Positions 8,449 to 18,467 are shown, counted from the first letter of the stretch. The stretch is DNA of 64,000 bases from UBA6244 sp041582875 (GCA_041582875.1 JBFHGX010000003.1:1-64000), one strand, 5' to 3'. Program-made: numbers and translations. The notes: generated from the sequence alone by a model not told the origin.

Positions 8449-9051
8449 ATGAATTTACGCAAAGTCCTGATTCAGCTACTTTTTCTGTTTTTACTGTCCG
8501 GAGGAAATACGTTTAGCTCGACGAATTCGCGCTTTCCCGAATCTATAAACAGCGAACCTGTCGTTGAATGGGAACAAGAGCGAAAACTCACTTGGTCCGA
8601 CTTCCGGGCCAAGCGCAAACCAGCAGGAAAAATACCTGCAGCTTTGTCGACCTGTGGTTTTGGTTTTGAAGCTACTGAAGAAAACAATCGCATTGTTTCG
8701 GTGTCAATACATGTCACTTTTTATCAGGAGAAGTCCTGGAAAAACCCAGAGCACCAAACTGAAACCGTATTGGCTCACGAGCAATTGCATTTTGACATTA
8801 CCGAACTCATGGGGCGCAAGTTTTATGAAGAAATCGCCCACCTGCACCAAAAAGGAAAACTCTCGCAACGAACACTAAAAAAAACTTACGACCGTATCAG
8901 CAAAGAGCATAGCCAACTACAAGAATTGTATGATAAACAAACCAATCACAGTCTGAACACCAAAATGCAAGGGTGGTGGTCTGACTATATAACGGCTCAA
9001 ATTCAGAAAACAAATCCGTTTTCAGCATATCAATTCATCAATATGGAATAA
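8449..9051 (+). CDS. Exported DUF922 family protein (putative zinc peptidase)
   Basis: 200 residues from the ATG at 8449, which gives a clean signal peptide (MNLRKVLIQLLFLFLLSGG). An upstream TTG at 8425 would add eight residues before the basic n-region and is less likely. The body matches DUF922: a WSDFRAK motif near the start of the domain, then a HEQLHFD motif (AHEQLHFDITE), similar to an HExxH-type metal site in which the second glutamate region is changed. Proteins of this family are exported and suspected to be metallopeptidases, but activity has not been settled. It is probably monocistronic; the next gene begins 50 bases on with its own possible -7 element. Confidence 0.75.
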   Translation: MNLRKVLIQLLFLFLLSGGNTFSSTNSRFPESINSEPVVEWEQERKLTWSDFRAKRKPAGKIPAALSTCGFGFEATEENNRIVSVSIHVTFYQEKSWKNPEHQTETVLAHEQLHFDITELMGRKFYEEIAHLHQKGKLSQRTLKKTYDRISKEHSQLQELYDKQTNHSLNTKMQGWWSDYITAQIQKTNPFSAYQFINME

Positions 9052-9079
9052 ACTACATCACTTTCAGAGTATTGTTTTA

Positions 9080-9087
9080 TATATTTG
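9080..9087 (+). promoter_or_regulatory. Possible -7 element (TATATTTG)
   Basis: Matches TAnnTTTG about 19 bases before the lipoprotein start codon at 9106. No TTG is found at the expected -33 distance, so support is partial. Confidence 0.35.
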
Positions 9088-9105
9088 CGCGGTAAATAGG
9101 TGTAT

Positions 9106-9570
9106 ATGCATGTTCGCTTGTTGTTTTTTCTGGTAATTACTTTCTTAATGTTTTCTTTGGGATGCAAAAAAGAAACCACTTCTGATTGGGCTTACTGTCA
9201 GGATTGTACGGCTTTTGCGTGGGTGGACAACTATAAAGGCAATGGAGACTATTTTTCGGAGAACTCCTCGGAACAATTAATCAAAACATCAGTTGAAATT
9301 AAGGTTGAACAATTGAGTGATACGAGAATTAAATTCAATGTGTTAGCTCCTGATCTGTATGAGGCTAGTTTCACCGCTACTAAAAACGACAATTATTATT
9401 ACATCAATGTAGCAGGTTCAAAAAGTTCACTCATCGCCAATCTAACTCAAAATGGTGCTCAAAATCGACTCACCGGAACAGCCAAACACTACCATTATGT
9501 ATATACGGCCATTGACACCACCTTGGTAATCGATCACAGCCTGAGTTTTGAGGTAATATCCACTGATTGA
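9106..9570 (+). CDS. Small lipoprotein of unknown function
   Basis: 154 residues from the ATG at 9106 (a GTG six bases upstream is possible). The N-terminus has a lipoprotein signal, with hydrophobic FFLVITFLMFSLG followed by the lipidation cysteine and KKE. The mature part begins with a CQDC motif and contains alternating strand-like segments with many Y and T residues (a YHYVYT segment). No family is recognised. It is the last small gene before the protease cluster and reads in the same direction, but a 197-base gap separates it from the first protease. That gap (9571-9767) shows no clear consensus promoter. Confidence 0.65.
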   Translation: MHVRLLFFLVITFLMFSLGCKKETTSDWAYCQDCTAFAWVDNYKGNGDYFSENSSEQLIKTSVEIKVEQLSDTRIKFNVLAPDLYEASFTATKNDNYYYINVAGSKSSLIANLTQNGAQNRLTGTAKHYHYVYTAIDTTLVIDHSLSFEVISTD

Positions 9571-9767
9571 ATTTTTTTATGACATCGTTGACTGCTAAAC
9601 CCTTATTTATTGAACTCCTTACCACATTGTTTGATGATCGGAAGCCTTTCTCTGGCCATCTATTACAGAATCATACAACCTTTTACCTGATGGATTTGTC
9701 ATTCATTTCAATTGAAACTGAATCATCCTTTTTAATCGATATTAACAGATCAATTTAAACTTCATTT

Positions 9768-12700
9768 ATGCGCCTTTTTAAACCAATTGTTAACCGCATC
9801 TTATTGGCTTCCATAGTACTTTGGATGGCCAGTCCTGTTTTTGCAACTCAGTTTTCTGATGGAAAATCCCAACTGGAAATGACCAACAATTCCAGCACCC
9901 GGCTGGTATTTAGGAATAGTGTTGGAGCCATTCAATCTGAGAAAATTACGGCTGAACGCTCGGTGTACACCCGCTTAAACATAGCGAGCTACACGCATAA
10001 TACGGCCCTTGGACTACCTGAACTACCTGTAAAACGTCAACTTATTGAAGTTCCTTACGGATCACAAGTGCGGGTGAATGTATTGAGTTATGATGTGGTT
10101 GAATATCAATTGTCTGATTTAGGACTCAACCAGCCGCTTTATCCGGTACAACCTTCTCAATCGAAATGCGGATCGACTGCCAAGTTTGAGTTGAATGCAG
10201 ACGTCTATCAGGTAAACAAATATTCTTCTGATCCCTTGGTTTCGGTTGAGGTTTTAGGTCGCATGCGCGGAGTGAATATTGCCCGTCTTGATGTGGCTCC
10301 TGTTCAATACAATCCGGTAACCAATAGCATTAAGGTGTATGATAACATGCAGTTTGAGTTAATTTTCGAAAACGCCGATCTTATCTCCACTCAAAATGAA
10401 AAGCAACGATTGGCTTCACCCTATTTCACCGCTCCTTTCAATAGTTTGGTGAATTACACACCGGTGACTTCACGCGAAAACCTGACCACCTATCCTGTAA
10501 AATATGTCATTGTTTCCGACCCCATGTTTGCCGATCAGTTACAGCCATTCATTCAATGGAAAACGCGCAAAGGATTTACTGTTGTGGAAGCATACACAGA
10601 TGTTATTGGAACTTCATTGGCTGATATTAAAACCTATTTACAAGGTTTGTACGATGCAGGAACGATTGAAGATCCTGCTCCTTCATTTGTGTTGTTTGTA
10701 GGCGACGTTAGCGAAATTCCAGCCTGGAACAATGGCGATGGTGCTACCGACCGAAATTATGTGGAATACACAGGTGACTTATTTCCTGAAATTTTTTACG
10801 GACGATTCTCCGCACAAAACGCGGATCAACTGCAACCTTATATCGACAAAACACTCCAGTACGAGCAATTTACCATGCCCGACCCCAGTTATTTGGATAC
10901 CGTAGTCATGATTGCCGGAATGGATGGTTCATATGGCGCCAGTCATGGAAACGGACAAATCAATTATGGTACCATCAACTATTTTAACGAAGATCATGGT
11001 ATTTTCTCGCATACCTATTTGTATCCCGAATCAGGAAATAATGCGGCCAACATTCACCAGAATATTAGTGATGGTGTAACCTTTGCCAACTACACTGCAC
11101 ATTGCAGCCCCAGCGGATGGGCCGATCCTACTTTTGTAATCAGCGATATCGATAACCTGAACAATCAGGATAAATACGGGCTATTGATAGGAAACTGTTG
11201 TTCATCAAGCGAGTATCAAACGGTTTGTTTTGCAGAAGAAATTCTACGTGCTCCCAACAAAGGAGCTGTGGGATATATTGGAGGTTCAAACAGCACCTAT
11301 TGGGATGAAGATTTCTATTTTGGAGTGGGACTCGGAACCATCAACGAAAACCCTCCTTCATACGAAGAAACAGGATTGGGTAATTACGACCGTGCTTTCC
11401 ACGATCATGGTGAACCTTTTGCAGAATGGTACACCACCATGGATCAACAAATATTTGCCGGTAATTTGGCTGTTTCCGAAAGTGGTTCTTCACTGGAATC
11501 CTATTATTGGGACATCTATAATTTAATGGGTGATCCTTCATTAATGATTTATTATTCTATGCCCGATCCCATGACGGTTAGCCATCCTGCCGCCATCACC
11601 CTCGGACAAACCTCCATCACCATTTCAGCCGTTCCTTATGCTTACATCGGACTGTCGATTAACAATGAGTTACACGGCATGGGCATTGCAGATGCTTCGG
11701 GTAACCTGGTGATGGAAATCGATCCATTCACCCTTCCGGGAGATGCCGACATTGTGGTATCGGCACAAAATTATCAACCCTATATTTCGACCATTCAGGT
11801 AATTCCTGCAGATGGTCCTTTTGTGGTTTATTCAAGTCATGCTGTGAGCGGTCTTGGATTTACTTATCACGAAAGTGAAGTGATTATCCTCACCATGGAA
11901 AACGTAGGCGCCGAAGATGCCTTGGATGTTGAGGTGGAATTAACCACCAGCAATCCATACATCACCCTGACCAATAACGTGGTTAGTTTTGGCGATATTC
12001 CTGCCGGACAAACTGTTGAAGCTCCCCTACCCATTAACTTTACCGTTGCGGACGATATTCCAGATATGGAATCCCTGCTGTTTAATGTAAAAGCAACCCT
12101 TGCAGCCGGCGACGAATTTGAATCTTCCTTTACAGATATTGGTCATGCACCGGTGTTAACCTTTGATGGATATTCCATCGATGATACACAAGGAAATAAC
12201 AATGGTAAACTCGATCCGGGTGAAACTGCCAACATAGAAGTCAGTGTAAAAAATATGGGATCGGCAACAGCCCGTTATACCGAAGGAATGCTCTCCACAA
12301 ATTGTGCATATTTAATTCTTAACGAAAATCAACAATCCTATGGCGGAGTAAATGCCGGAGACATCATCAGTAAAACTTTTAATGTGACGGCCACTTCGGA
12401 TGCTCCTTCAGGAGTAGTGGCAGTGCAAACCATCGATTGGGCTGCCGAATTTGGGATTACCGGCACAGGTAATTTTAACTTTACCATTGGTCAGATTCCG
12501 GTTTTGTTGGTCGATCTGGCTCAAACCAACAATACACCTGCCGACATGGAAATGTGCTTCAACACCTTAACCGTTGGTTTTGAAACGAGTACAACCCTCC
12601 CTGAAGACCTCAATATTTACCAAAGTATTTTTGTTTGTTTGGGAACCTATCCCAACAACTACCAGTTGTCATCAGCTGAAGGAGATCAATTGGCTGATTT

Positions 12701-13385
12701 CATGGTCAATGGTGGAAGGGTGTACATGGAAGGTGGTGACACTTGGGCATACGATACGCAAACTGCTGCCCATGCCATGTTCCATATCTCAGGTACAGAT
12801 GATGGCACGGGCGATTTAGCCCAAGTTACCGGAATGTCAGGCGGATTTGCCGCCAACTACGACTTTGCCTACGAGGGAACCAATAGCTACATCGATCATC
12901 TAAGTCCGAATATGGACGCTGTTGCCTTGTTCAGCAATGTAGAAGTGGGGTATGATGTAGCGATATCATACGAAAATGAAGTATATAAATCGGTAGGAAC
13001 ATCTTTTGAGTTTGGTGGCTTAGTGAACAACGAAACCAGCACCAAAGACGGTTTAATGGCAGAAATCTTGTATTTCTTTAGTATTCCTTTTGTATGGACA
13101 GGAATTGAAGATCAACAGGCCTTATCCTCAGAATTGTTGGTTTATCCCAATCCTGTAGCTCAAACACTGAACATTGAAATAAATGCTTCCGCAAACACAA
13201 CATCATCTATTGCATTAGTAGACATGCTGGGGCGCGGTGTTTTGAACACTAAAAATACCTTCACCCTAAAAACCGGACAAAACTCTACCCAACTGGATGT
13301 AAGTCAATTAAACAACGGAATATATTATGTGGTGATATCCACACCTCAAGGCCAATTAACTCAGAAAATAATCATTAACCATTAA
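9768..13385 (+). CDS. Lysine-gingipain-like C25 cysteine protease, T9SS cargo (Kgp-like 1)
   Basis: 1205 residues. Order: signal peptide (1-26), C25 propeptide (to about 235, LPELPVKRQLIEVPYG style), catalytic domain (about 240-600), Ig-like domain (about 600-685), CARDB-like repeats, a module with GGRVYMEGGDTW (about 910-1105), and a T9SS sorting domain (LVYPNPVAQTLNI to KIIINH). Catalytic His445 is in NYTAHCSPSGW and Cys478 in GNCCSSSEY, 33 residues apart as in Porphyromonas Kgp (H444, C477). Asp515 in YWDED lines up with Kgp Asp516, which binds substrate lysine. It is predicted to cleave after lysine outside the cell. The next protease starts 32 bases on, so the two are probably co-transcribed. 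Confidence 0.9.
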   Translation: MRLFKPIVNRILLASIVLWMASPVFATQFSDGKSQLEMTNNSSTRLVFRNSVGAIQSEKITAERSVYTRLNIASYTHNTALGLPELPVKRQLIEVPYGSQVRVNVLSYDVVEYQLSDLGLNQPLYPVQPSQSKCGSTAKFELNADVYQVNKYSSDPLVSVEVLGRMRGVNIARLDVAPVQYNPVTNSIKVYDNMQFELIFENADLISTQNEKQRLASPYFTAPFNSLVNYTPVTSRENLTTYPVKYVIVSDPMFADQLQPFIQWKTRKGFTVVEAYTDVIGTSLADIKTYLQGLYDAGTIEDPAPSFVLFVGDVSEIPAWNNGDGATDRNYVEYTGDLFPEIFYGRFSAQNADQLQPYIDKTLQYEQFTMPDPSYLDTVVMIAGMDGSYGASHGNGQINYGTINYFNEDHGIFSHTYLYPESGNNAANIHQNISDGVTFANYTAHCSPSGWADPTFVISDIDNLNNQDKYGLLIGNCCSSSEYQTVCFAEEILRAPNKGAVGYIGGSNSTYWDEDFYFGVGLGTINENPPSYEETGLGNYDRAFHDHGEPFAEWYTTMDQQIFAGNLAVSESGSSLESYYWDIYNLMGDPSLMIYYSMPDPMTVSHPAAITLGQTSITISAVPYAYIGLSINNELHGMGIADASGNLVMEIDPFTLPGDADIVVSAQNYQPYISTIQVIPADGPFVVYSSHAVSGLGFTYHESEVIILTMENVGAEDALDVEVELTTSNPYITLTNNVVSFGDIPAGQTVEAPLPINFTVADDIPDMESLLFNVKATLAAGDEFESSFTDIGHAPVLTFDGYSIDDTQGNNNGKLDPGETANIEVSVKNMGSATARYTEGMLSTNCAYLILNENQQSYGGVNAGDIISKTFNVTATSDAPSGVVAVQTIDWAAEFGITGTGNFNFTIGQIPVLLVDLAQTNNTPADMEMCFNTLTVGFETSTTLPEDLNIYQSIFVCLGTYPNNYQLSSAEGDQLADFMVNGGRVYMEGGDTWAYDTQTAAHAMFHISGTDDGTGDLAQVTGMSGGFAANYDFAYEGTNSYIDHLSPNMDAVALFSNVEVGYDVAISYENEVYKSVGTSFEFGGLVNNETSTKDGLMAEILYFFSIPFVWTGIEDQQALSSELLVYPNPVAQTLNIEINASANTTSSIALVDMLGRGVLNTKNTFTLKTGQNSTQLDVSQLNNGIYYVVISTPQGQLTQKIIINH

Positions 13386-13417
13386 TCCGTTCTCAACCGG
13401 ATTTAATAAAACGTCAT

Positions 13418-16400
13418 ATGAAGCGAATTATATTATCACTTGTATTACTTGTAAGTTTCTTTTCGGTTTCGGCCGGAAGTTGGGTACAGGTAGAAGGAAA
13501 TCAGGTAGAGTCATCTGAACTCAATCTGGTAAAATCAGCACAAGGAAGTACCACCTTACAGTATACCTTGTCGGGATATTATTTTACAGAAGTAGCTACT
13601 GAAAAAGGTGCTGCCATCAGTATTCAATTTGATGAAGGCGCTCCCATTTTGCTCAAAGGGGCACCTCAATTGCCTTTAATGGCCACTTCGCTGATTATCC
13701 CCAATCAGTCGAAAATGCAGGTGAATATTGTAAGTTCATCTTACAAAGAATACAAAAATGTACTCATAGCCCCATCCAAAGGAAACCTGACCCGCGATAT
13801 TGATCCGGAAACCATTCCTTATGAGTTTGGAAAGCAGTACGAAAACAACAACTTTTATCCCGGCGATTTGGCCACCCTTCGCGATCCATATATATTGCGC
13901 GATTTCCGTGGACAAACATTGCTGGTTCAGCCTTTTCAATACAATCCGGTTACCAAAACCTTACGTGTATATTACAGCATGACCATCGAGGTCATCGAAA
14001 ATGGGATGAGCCATATCAATACGCTGGATGCGTCAGCCGGACATCCTGAAAAAGTAAGCACCAACTTCAACGCTATTTACAACCGACATTTTATCAATTA
14101 CCAAAGTAGCGACCGCTATACACCACTTGAAGAAGAAGGCAATATGTTGGTCATATGTTATGCCGACTTCATGGATTCTATTCAGCCTTTTATCGACTGG
14201 AAAATAAAAACAGGAATGTCGGTAGAATTGGTTGATGTAGCTTCCATTGGAGGATCATCGGCCATCAAAACCTATATCGCTGATTATTACAATGCCAAAG
14301 GTCTCACCTACGTCTTGCTTGTGGGCGATTCACAACAAGTACCTTCATCAGTTGTTGGAGGAAACGACTCCGATAACAATTACACCTACATTGTAGGTAA
14401 CGATCACTATCCAGATGTATTTTGCGGTCGTTTTTCAGCAGAAACGGAACAACATGTTATTACTCAGGTGCAGCGTGTTTTGGAGTACGAACAAAATCCT
14501 ATTGCCGATACAGCTTGGTACAGCAAAGCCATTGGTATTGCGTCTGATCAAGGTCCTGGAGATGATAATGAATATGACTATCAGCACATCCGGAAAATTG
14601 GTAACGAAAAGCTGATTCCATACACCTACAACTATGCCTACGAATATTTTGATGGATCACAAGGTGGGAATGACGATCCGGGAAGTCCAAACCCAAGTAC
14701 TGTAGCCGTTGGAATCAACTCCGGAGCAACCATCATTAACTACACGGGTCATGGTAGCGACAATGCATGGAGTTCTTCTAACTTTAGCAGTACCAATGTC
14801 AATCAGTTGACCAATGTGGGCAAACTTCCTTTTATTTTCTCAGTGGCATGCGTGAATGGAAATTTCGTCAACGGCAACTGTTTTGCTGAAGCCTGGTTAC
14901 GTGCCGAAGACAATGGAGAGCCTACAGGAGCTATTGCAACCTTGATGTCTACTATCAATCAAAGTTGGAATCCCCCAATGGGCGGACAAGACGAAATGAA
15001 TGACATCCTTACGGAAGCTTATACTGATAATATCAAGCGGACTTTTGCCGGTATTTCCATGAATGGCTGCATGTTGATGAATGATGAATACGGATCTGAC
15101 GGAAATGAAATGACCGATACATGGACTGTTTTTGGCGATCCTTCATTGGTAATTCGCACCTCCATACCTCAAAACATGGTGGTTTCTCACCCAACTGAAT
15201 TGCATATCGGTGAGTCGTCCATGACGCTTTCATGTAATGCTGAGGGAGCTAAAGCTGCCCTTACCTATAATGGAACCATCCTGGGAACAGCCTTTGTTAC
15301 AGGCGGAACGGCTACCATCATGTTTGATGCACTTACTGAACTTGGAACGGCTGACCTTGTGGTTACCGCATACAATTATCGTCCGTACATCAGTACCTTG
15401 GAAATGATTCCTGAAATGGGTCCATTTATGACGATTTCTGATAAAATCATCAATGATGTAAATGGTGGAAATGGCGACGGGCTAATGGATTATGCCGAAG
15501 ACATTGATTTATCGATTGGACTTACCAATGTGGGTGTTGAAGATGGATTTGGTGTTTATGGTTTCTTGTCGAGCACAAGTCCATACATTACTGTTACCAG
15601 CGATTCTGCTTTCTTTGGCGACATTGCTTTGGGGGATACTCTTATTGTGACCGATGCCTTTGGTTTTTCAGTAAGCAACGACCTACCTAATATGTCGTTG
15701 GTAAATTTCACCCTTACTTCCTATGATATAGAAGGAACAACTTGGACTTCGAGTTTTATGCTCTTGGGACATTCTGCAAAACTGGCTTTTGCAGGTTACT
15801 CAATAGATGATGCAACCGCTGGGAATGGCAATGGGAAACTGGACGCAGGAGAAACTGCCGACATCCTGATTTCAGTGAAAAACTCCGGTTCGTCAGACGC
15901 ATATCAGGTAATGACTCAACTTTTATCAACAGGAGATTTTATCACAGTAAATAGTTCATCACTAAACTATGGCGACATTCTAAAAACTGAAACCAACACC
16001 ATGTCCTTCAATGTGACCGTGTCAGGAGATGCTCCTGCTGGATACACAGCTAATTTTACGGTTGAAGCCTTAGGTGAATTTGATATCGCCATGTCGGATG
16101 CATTCTACACCATTGTGGGACAAATACCTGTGTTAATTGTCAATATGGCCAATGTGGCTACTGCCGACACCATGATGGCATGTTTGGAAGTATTGCAAGT
16201 TGGCGTTGAATCTACCGACGCATTTCCTGAAACACTGGAAATATATTCCTCAGTATTTGTATTACTGGGATCTTACCCCAATAACCATGCGCTAACTACC
16301 GAAGAAGGTGATGCTTTGGCAGCCTATTTACTTCAAGGTGGACGTGTTTATATGGAAGGTGGCGACACTTGGGCTTTTGATGACCCAACCGCTGCTCACG

Positions 16401-17008
16401 AGTTGTTTTTCATTAAAGGGATTGTTGATGGCAGCGATGATTTAGGAACCATTACTGGTGAAGACCTGAACTTTGCCTCTGAGTATTCATTTGAGTACAA
16501 TGGCATAAACAATTATATAGATCAATTGGGTGTTTTGGGAGATGCAAAAGTCTTAATGAAAAATGTTTCCCCTGAATACAATACGGCTATCAGTTTTGAA
16601 AATGAAACCTACAAAACCATTGGTGCTTCTTTTGAATTTGCCGGATTAGGCAATCAGCCCGGTTCCACCAAAGATGGATTAATGGCCGAAATACTGTATT
16701 TCTTCAATATTTCCTTCACATGGACAGGTGTAGAAGAATCGTTGGCCGATCAATTTGATTTGGTAGCTTATCCCAATCCGTTTACCAATCAGGTACGTTT
16801 TTCATACGATCTCGAAATCGCTTCGCCTGTTACTTTCGAAGTATATGATATCGCTGGCAAATTAATCTACGCTGAAGCGCAAAAAGTAATGTCAGCCGGT
16901 AATCATCACATTGAATGGAATGCAGAATCGGCTCAACCTGGCATATATGTATACCGCCTAACCGCCGGCGAAGCCATTATGACCAACAAATTGGTTCGCA
17001 CCCGTTAG
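13418..17008 (+). CDS. Arginine-gingipain-like C25 cysteine protease, T9SS cargo (Rgp-like)
   Basis: 1196 residues. Signal peptide (MKRIILSLVLLVSFFSVSA), propeptide, catalytic domain from about 240, Ig-like domain near 588-680, CARDB-like repeats, then the same GGRVYMEGGDTW module (about 903-1105) as the preceding gene, and a T9SS tail (LVAYPNPFTNQVRF, ending KLVRTR). Catalytic residues: His445 in NYTGHGSDNAW and Cys478 in SVACVNGNF. The RgpB-like stretch INQSW followed by PPM keeps the Trp and Met of the arginine pocket (Trp517, Met521), and Asp387 in EYDYQH matches RgpB Asp163. Cleavage after arginine is predicted. It is the second gene of the pair and is followed by a strong terminator. 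Confidence 0.9.
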   Translation: MKRIILSLVLLVSFFSVSAGSWVQVEGNQVESSELNLVKSAQGSTTLQYTLSGYYFTEVATEKGAAISIQFDEGAPILLKGAPQLPLMATSLIIPNQSKMQVNIVSSSYKEYKNVLIAPSKGNLTRDIDPETIPYEFGKQYENNNFYPGDLATLRDPYILRDFRGQTLLVQPFQYNPVTKTLRVYYSMTIEVIENGMSHINTLDASAGHPEKVSTNFNAIYNRHFINYQSSDRYTPLEEEGNMLVICYADFMDSIQPFIDWKIKTGMSVELVDVASIGGSSAIKTYIADYYNAKGLTYVLLVGDSQQVPSSVVGGNDSDNNYTYIVGNDHYPDVFCGRFSAETEQHVITQVQRVLEYEQNPIADTAWYSKAIGIASDQGPGDDNEYDYQHIRKIGNEKLIPYTYNYAYEYFDGSQGGNDDPGSPNPSTVAVGINSGATIINYTGHGSDNAWSSSNFSSTNVNQLTNVGKLPFIFSVACVNGNFVNGNCFAEAWLRAEDNGEPTGAIATLMSTINQSWNPPMGGQDEMNDILTEAYTDNIKRTFAGISMNGCMLMNDEYGSDGNEMTDTWTVFGDPSLVIRTSIPQNMVVSHPTELHIGESSMTLSCNAEGAKAALTYNGTILGTAFVTGGTATIMFDALTELGTADLVVTAYNYRPYISTLEMIPEMGPFMTISDKIINDVNGGNGDGLMDYAEDIDLSIGLTNVGVEDGFGVYGFLSSTSPYITVTSDSAFFGDIALGDTLIVTDAFGFSVSNDLPNMSLVNFTLTSYDIEGTTWTSSFMLLGHSAKLAFAGYSIDDATAGNGNGKLDAGETADILISVKNSGSSDAYQVMTQLLSTGDFITVNSSSLNYGDILKTETNTMSFNVTVSGDAPAGYTANFTVEALGEFDIAMSDAFYTIVGQIPVLIVNMANVATADTMMACLEVLQVGVESTDAFPETLEIYSSVFVLLGSYPNNHALTTEEGDALAAYLLQGGRVYMEGGDTWAFDDPTAAHELFFIKGIVDGSDDLGTITGEDLNFASEYSFEYNGINNYIDQLGVLGDAKVLMKNVSPEYNTAISFENETYKTIGASFEFAGLGNQPGSTKDGLMAEILYFFNISFTWTGVEESLADQFDLVAYPNPFTNQVRFSYDLEIASPVTFEVYDIAGKLIYAEAQKVMSAGNHHIEWNAESAQPGIYVYRLTAGEAIMTNKLVRTR

Positions 17009-17024
17009 TCGAGGTTATCAACTG

Positions 17025-17061
17025 AAAAAAAAGGGAGTGGAATTTGTTCACTCCCTTTTTT
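17025..17061 (+). terminator. Intrinsic terminator after the Rgp-like gene
   Basis: AAGGGAGTG and CACTCCCTT form a 9-base stem with a ~9-base loop, extended by an A8 run on one side and T6 on the other. It ends the Kgp-like 1 / Rgp-like transcript about 15 bases after the stop codon. Confidence 0.9.
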
Positions 17062-17115
17062 GTTTTAGGAGCATAAAAATGCGGATATTTGTCACCGCAA
17101 CATAGTCAATAGTAC

Positions 17116-18348
17116 ATGCATTTACCCTTGTTTTTTGCCCGGCGTTATCTTCTTTCCAAAAAATCGCATAACCTCATCAATGTGATTTCCATGATTTCTG
17201 TGGGCGGATTATCGTTAGGTACCATGGCATTGATTGTGGTTTTATCAGTATTCAATGGATTTGAGGAAGTCATTAAATCGCTGTACAACACCTTCAATCC
17301 TGATTTACAGATAACTGCAACTGCGGGAAAAACCTTTCATTTCAGTGACTTTCCTTCAGAAAAACTTGGCCAATTACCAGAAGTGCTTAGTCTGTTGGAA
17401 GTGGTAGAAGAAGATGCCCTGCTTCGCTACAGCGACCAACAGTTTATTGCACGTTTCAAGGGCGTTCCAAAAAATTTCACCGAAGTATCGGGGGTTGACA
17501 GCATGATGGTTGATGGTGATTTTTTATTACAAGAAGGCGATGTGAATTTTGCAGTTCCCGGTGCAGGTGTGGCCTGGCACATGGATATTAACCCCAGCAA
17601 TCCGTTAAAATTGCTCACTATCTATGTTCCTAAGAGGGGAAATGCATCCTCCTTTCAGTTTAACAATGCCTTCAATTCAGGATCGCTGCACCCTACAGGA
17701 GTATTTTCGGTACAACAGGAATTTGACGAAAGATACGTATTTGTTCCGTTGCGGTTTGCCCGTAAACTAATGGATTACAGCGATGAAGTTACCAGCGTGG
17801 AGATGATGCTCAGTCCTCAGACAGATGCCGAAAAAGCACAGAAAAAGATTCAAAAAATTTTGGGCGATGACTATCGGGTTCTCAATCGATTTCAGCAAAA
17901 CGAGTCGCTTTTTAAAGTGTTGAAGTCTGAAAAAATCATTATTTACTTGATTTTGGTTTTTATCTTGCTGTTGTCGTCGTTTAACATGATCGGTTCCCTA
18001 TCCATCTTAATGATTGAAAAGAACAAAGATATGGCCGTAATGAGTAGTTTGGGAGCCACCCGAAAAACCATTGGACGGATATTTATGGCGGAGGGCGTTT
18101 TGATTACCATTGCCGGAAGTGTGATTGGATTGGTGTTGGGATACGCTCTTTTATTTGTTCAACAACAATATGGGCTTCTGGGTCTTGGAGGCGGAGATGG
18201 CTCATTCGTTATTGATGCCTATCCGGTTAAGATGAAAATCATGGACTTCTTTTTGGTCTTTTTTACCGTTCAAGCGGTTGGCTGGTTTGCCACCTGGTAT
18301 CCCGTAAAGCTACTCACACCCAAACTTACCCGTTTCCGCCTGAAATAA
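17116..18348 (+). CDS. FtsX/LolC-type ABC transporter permease
   Basis: 410 residues. It begins with the typical ARRYLLSKKSHNLIN segment and a first membrane helix (ISVGGLSLGTMALIVVLSV). A periplasmic domain of about 220 residues follows, then three helices at the C-terminus (LILVFILLLSSFNMIGSLS onward, with an EKNKDMAVMSSLGA loop). This is the MacB/LolC/LolE/FtsX layout, most like lipoprotein-releasing LolC/E, which pulls lipoproteins from the inner membrane. No ATPase gene is adjacent, so it must pair with one encoded elsewhere. It sits between two protease genes with a 767-base-equivalent block of its own and may be unrelated to them. The gap after it holds the promoter for the next protease. 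Confidence 0.85.
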   Translation: MHLPLFFARRYLLSKKSHNLINVISMISVGGLSLGTMALIVVLSVFNGFEEVIKSLYNTFNPDLQITATAGKTFHFSDFPSEKLGQLPEVLSLLEVVEEDALLRYSDQQFIARFKGVPKNFTEVSGVDSMMVDGDFLLQEGDVNFAVPGAGVAWHMDINPSNPLKLLTIYVPKRGNASSFQFNNAFNSGSLHPTGVFSVQQEFDERYVFVPLRFARKLMDYSDEVTSVEMMLSPQTDAEKAQKKIQKILGDDYRVLNRFQQNESLFKVLKSEKIIIYLILVFILLLSSFNMIGSLSILMIEKNKDMAVMSSLGATRKTIGRIFMAEGVLITIAGSVIGLVLGYALLFVQQQYGLLGLGGGDGSFVIDAYPVKMKIMDFFLVFFTVQAVGWFATWYPVKLLTPKLTRFRLK

Positions 18349-18390
18349 GGTTTTAATAATTCTAAATAACGATCCGGTAGTCCTTTACTC

Positions 18391-18421
18391 TTGATCTCTG
18401 TATTCGATAGATGTACCTTTG
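18391..18421 (+). promoter_or_regulatory. Bacteroidota-type promoter for Kgp-like 2
   Basis: TTG (18391-18393), then exactly 20 bases, then TACCTTTG (18414-18421), an exact fit to the -33/-7 consensus. The expected start of transcription near 18428 gives a ~40-base leader before the ATG at 18468, which supports that start over the GTG at 18441. Confidence 0.7.
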
Positions 18422-18467
18422 AGGCCAAAATCAATTTACAGTGTCATCACAACAAACCAAAAAAATC

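Noticed and set aside
9567..9758. 63-codon plus-strand ORF between the lipoprotein and the first protease
   Set aside because: It needs a TTG start overlapping the previous stop; low-complexity composition and no family features. Kept as intergenic.
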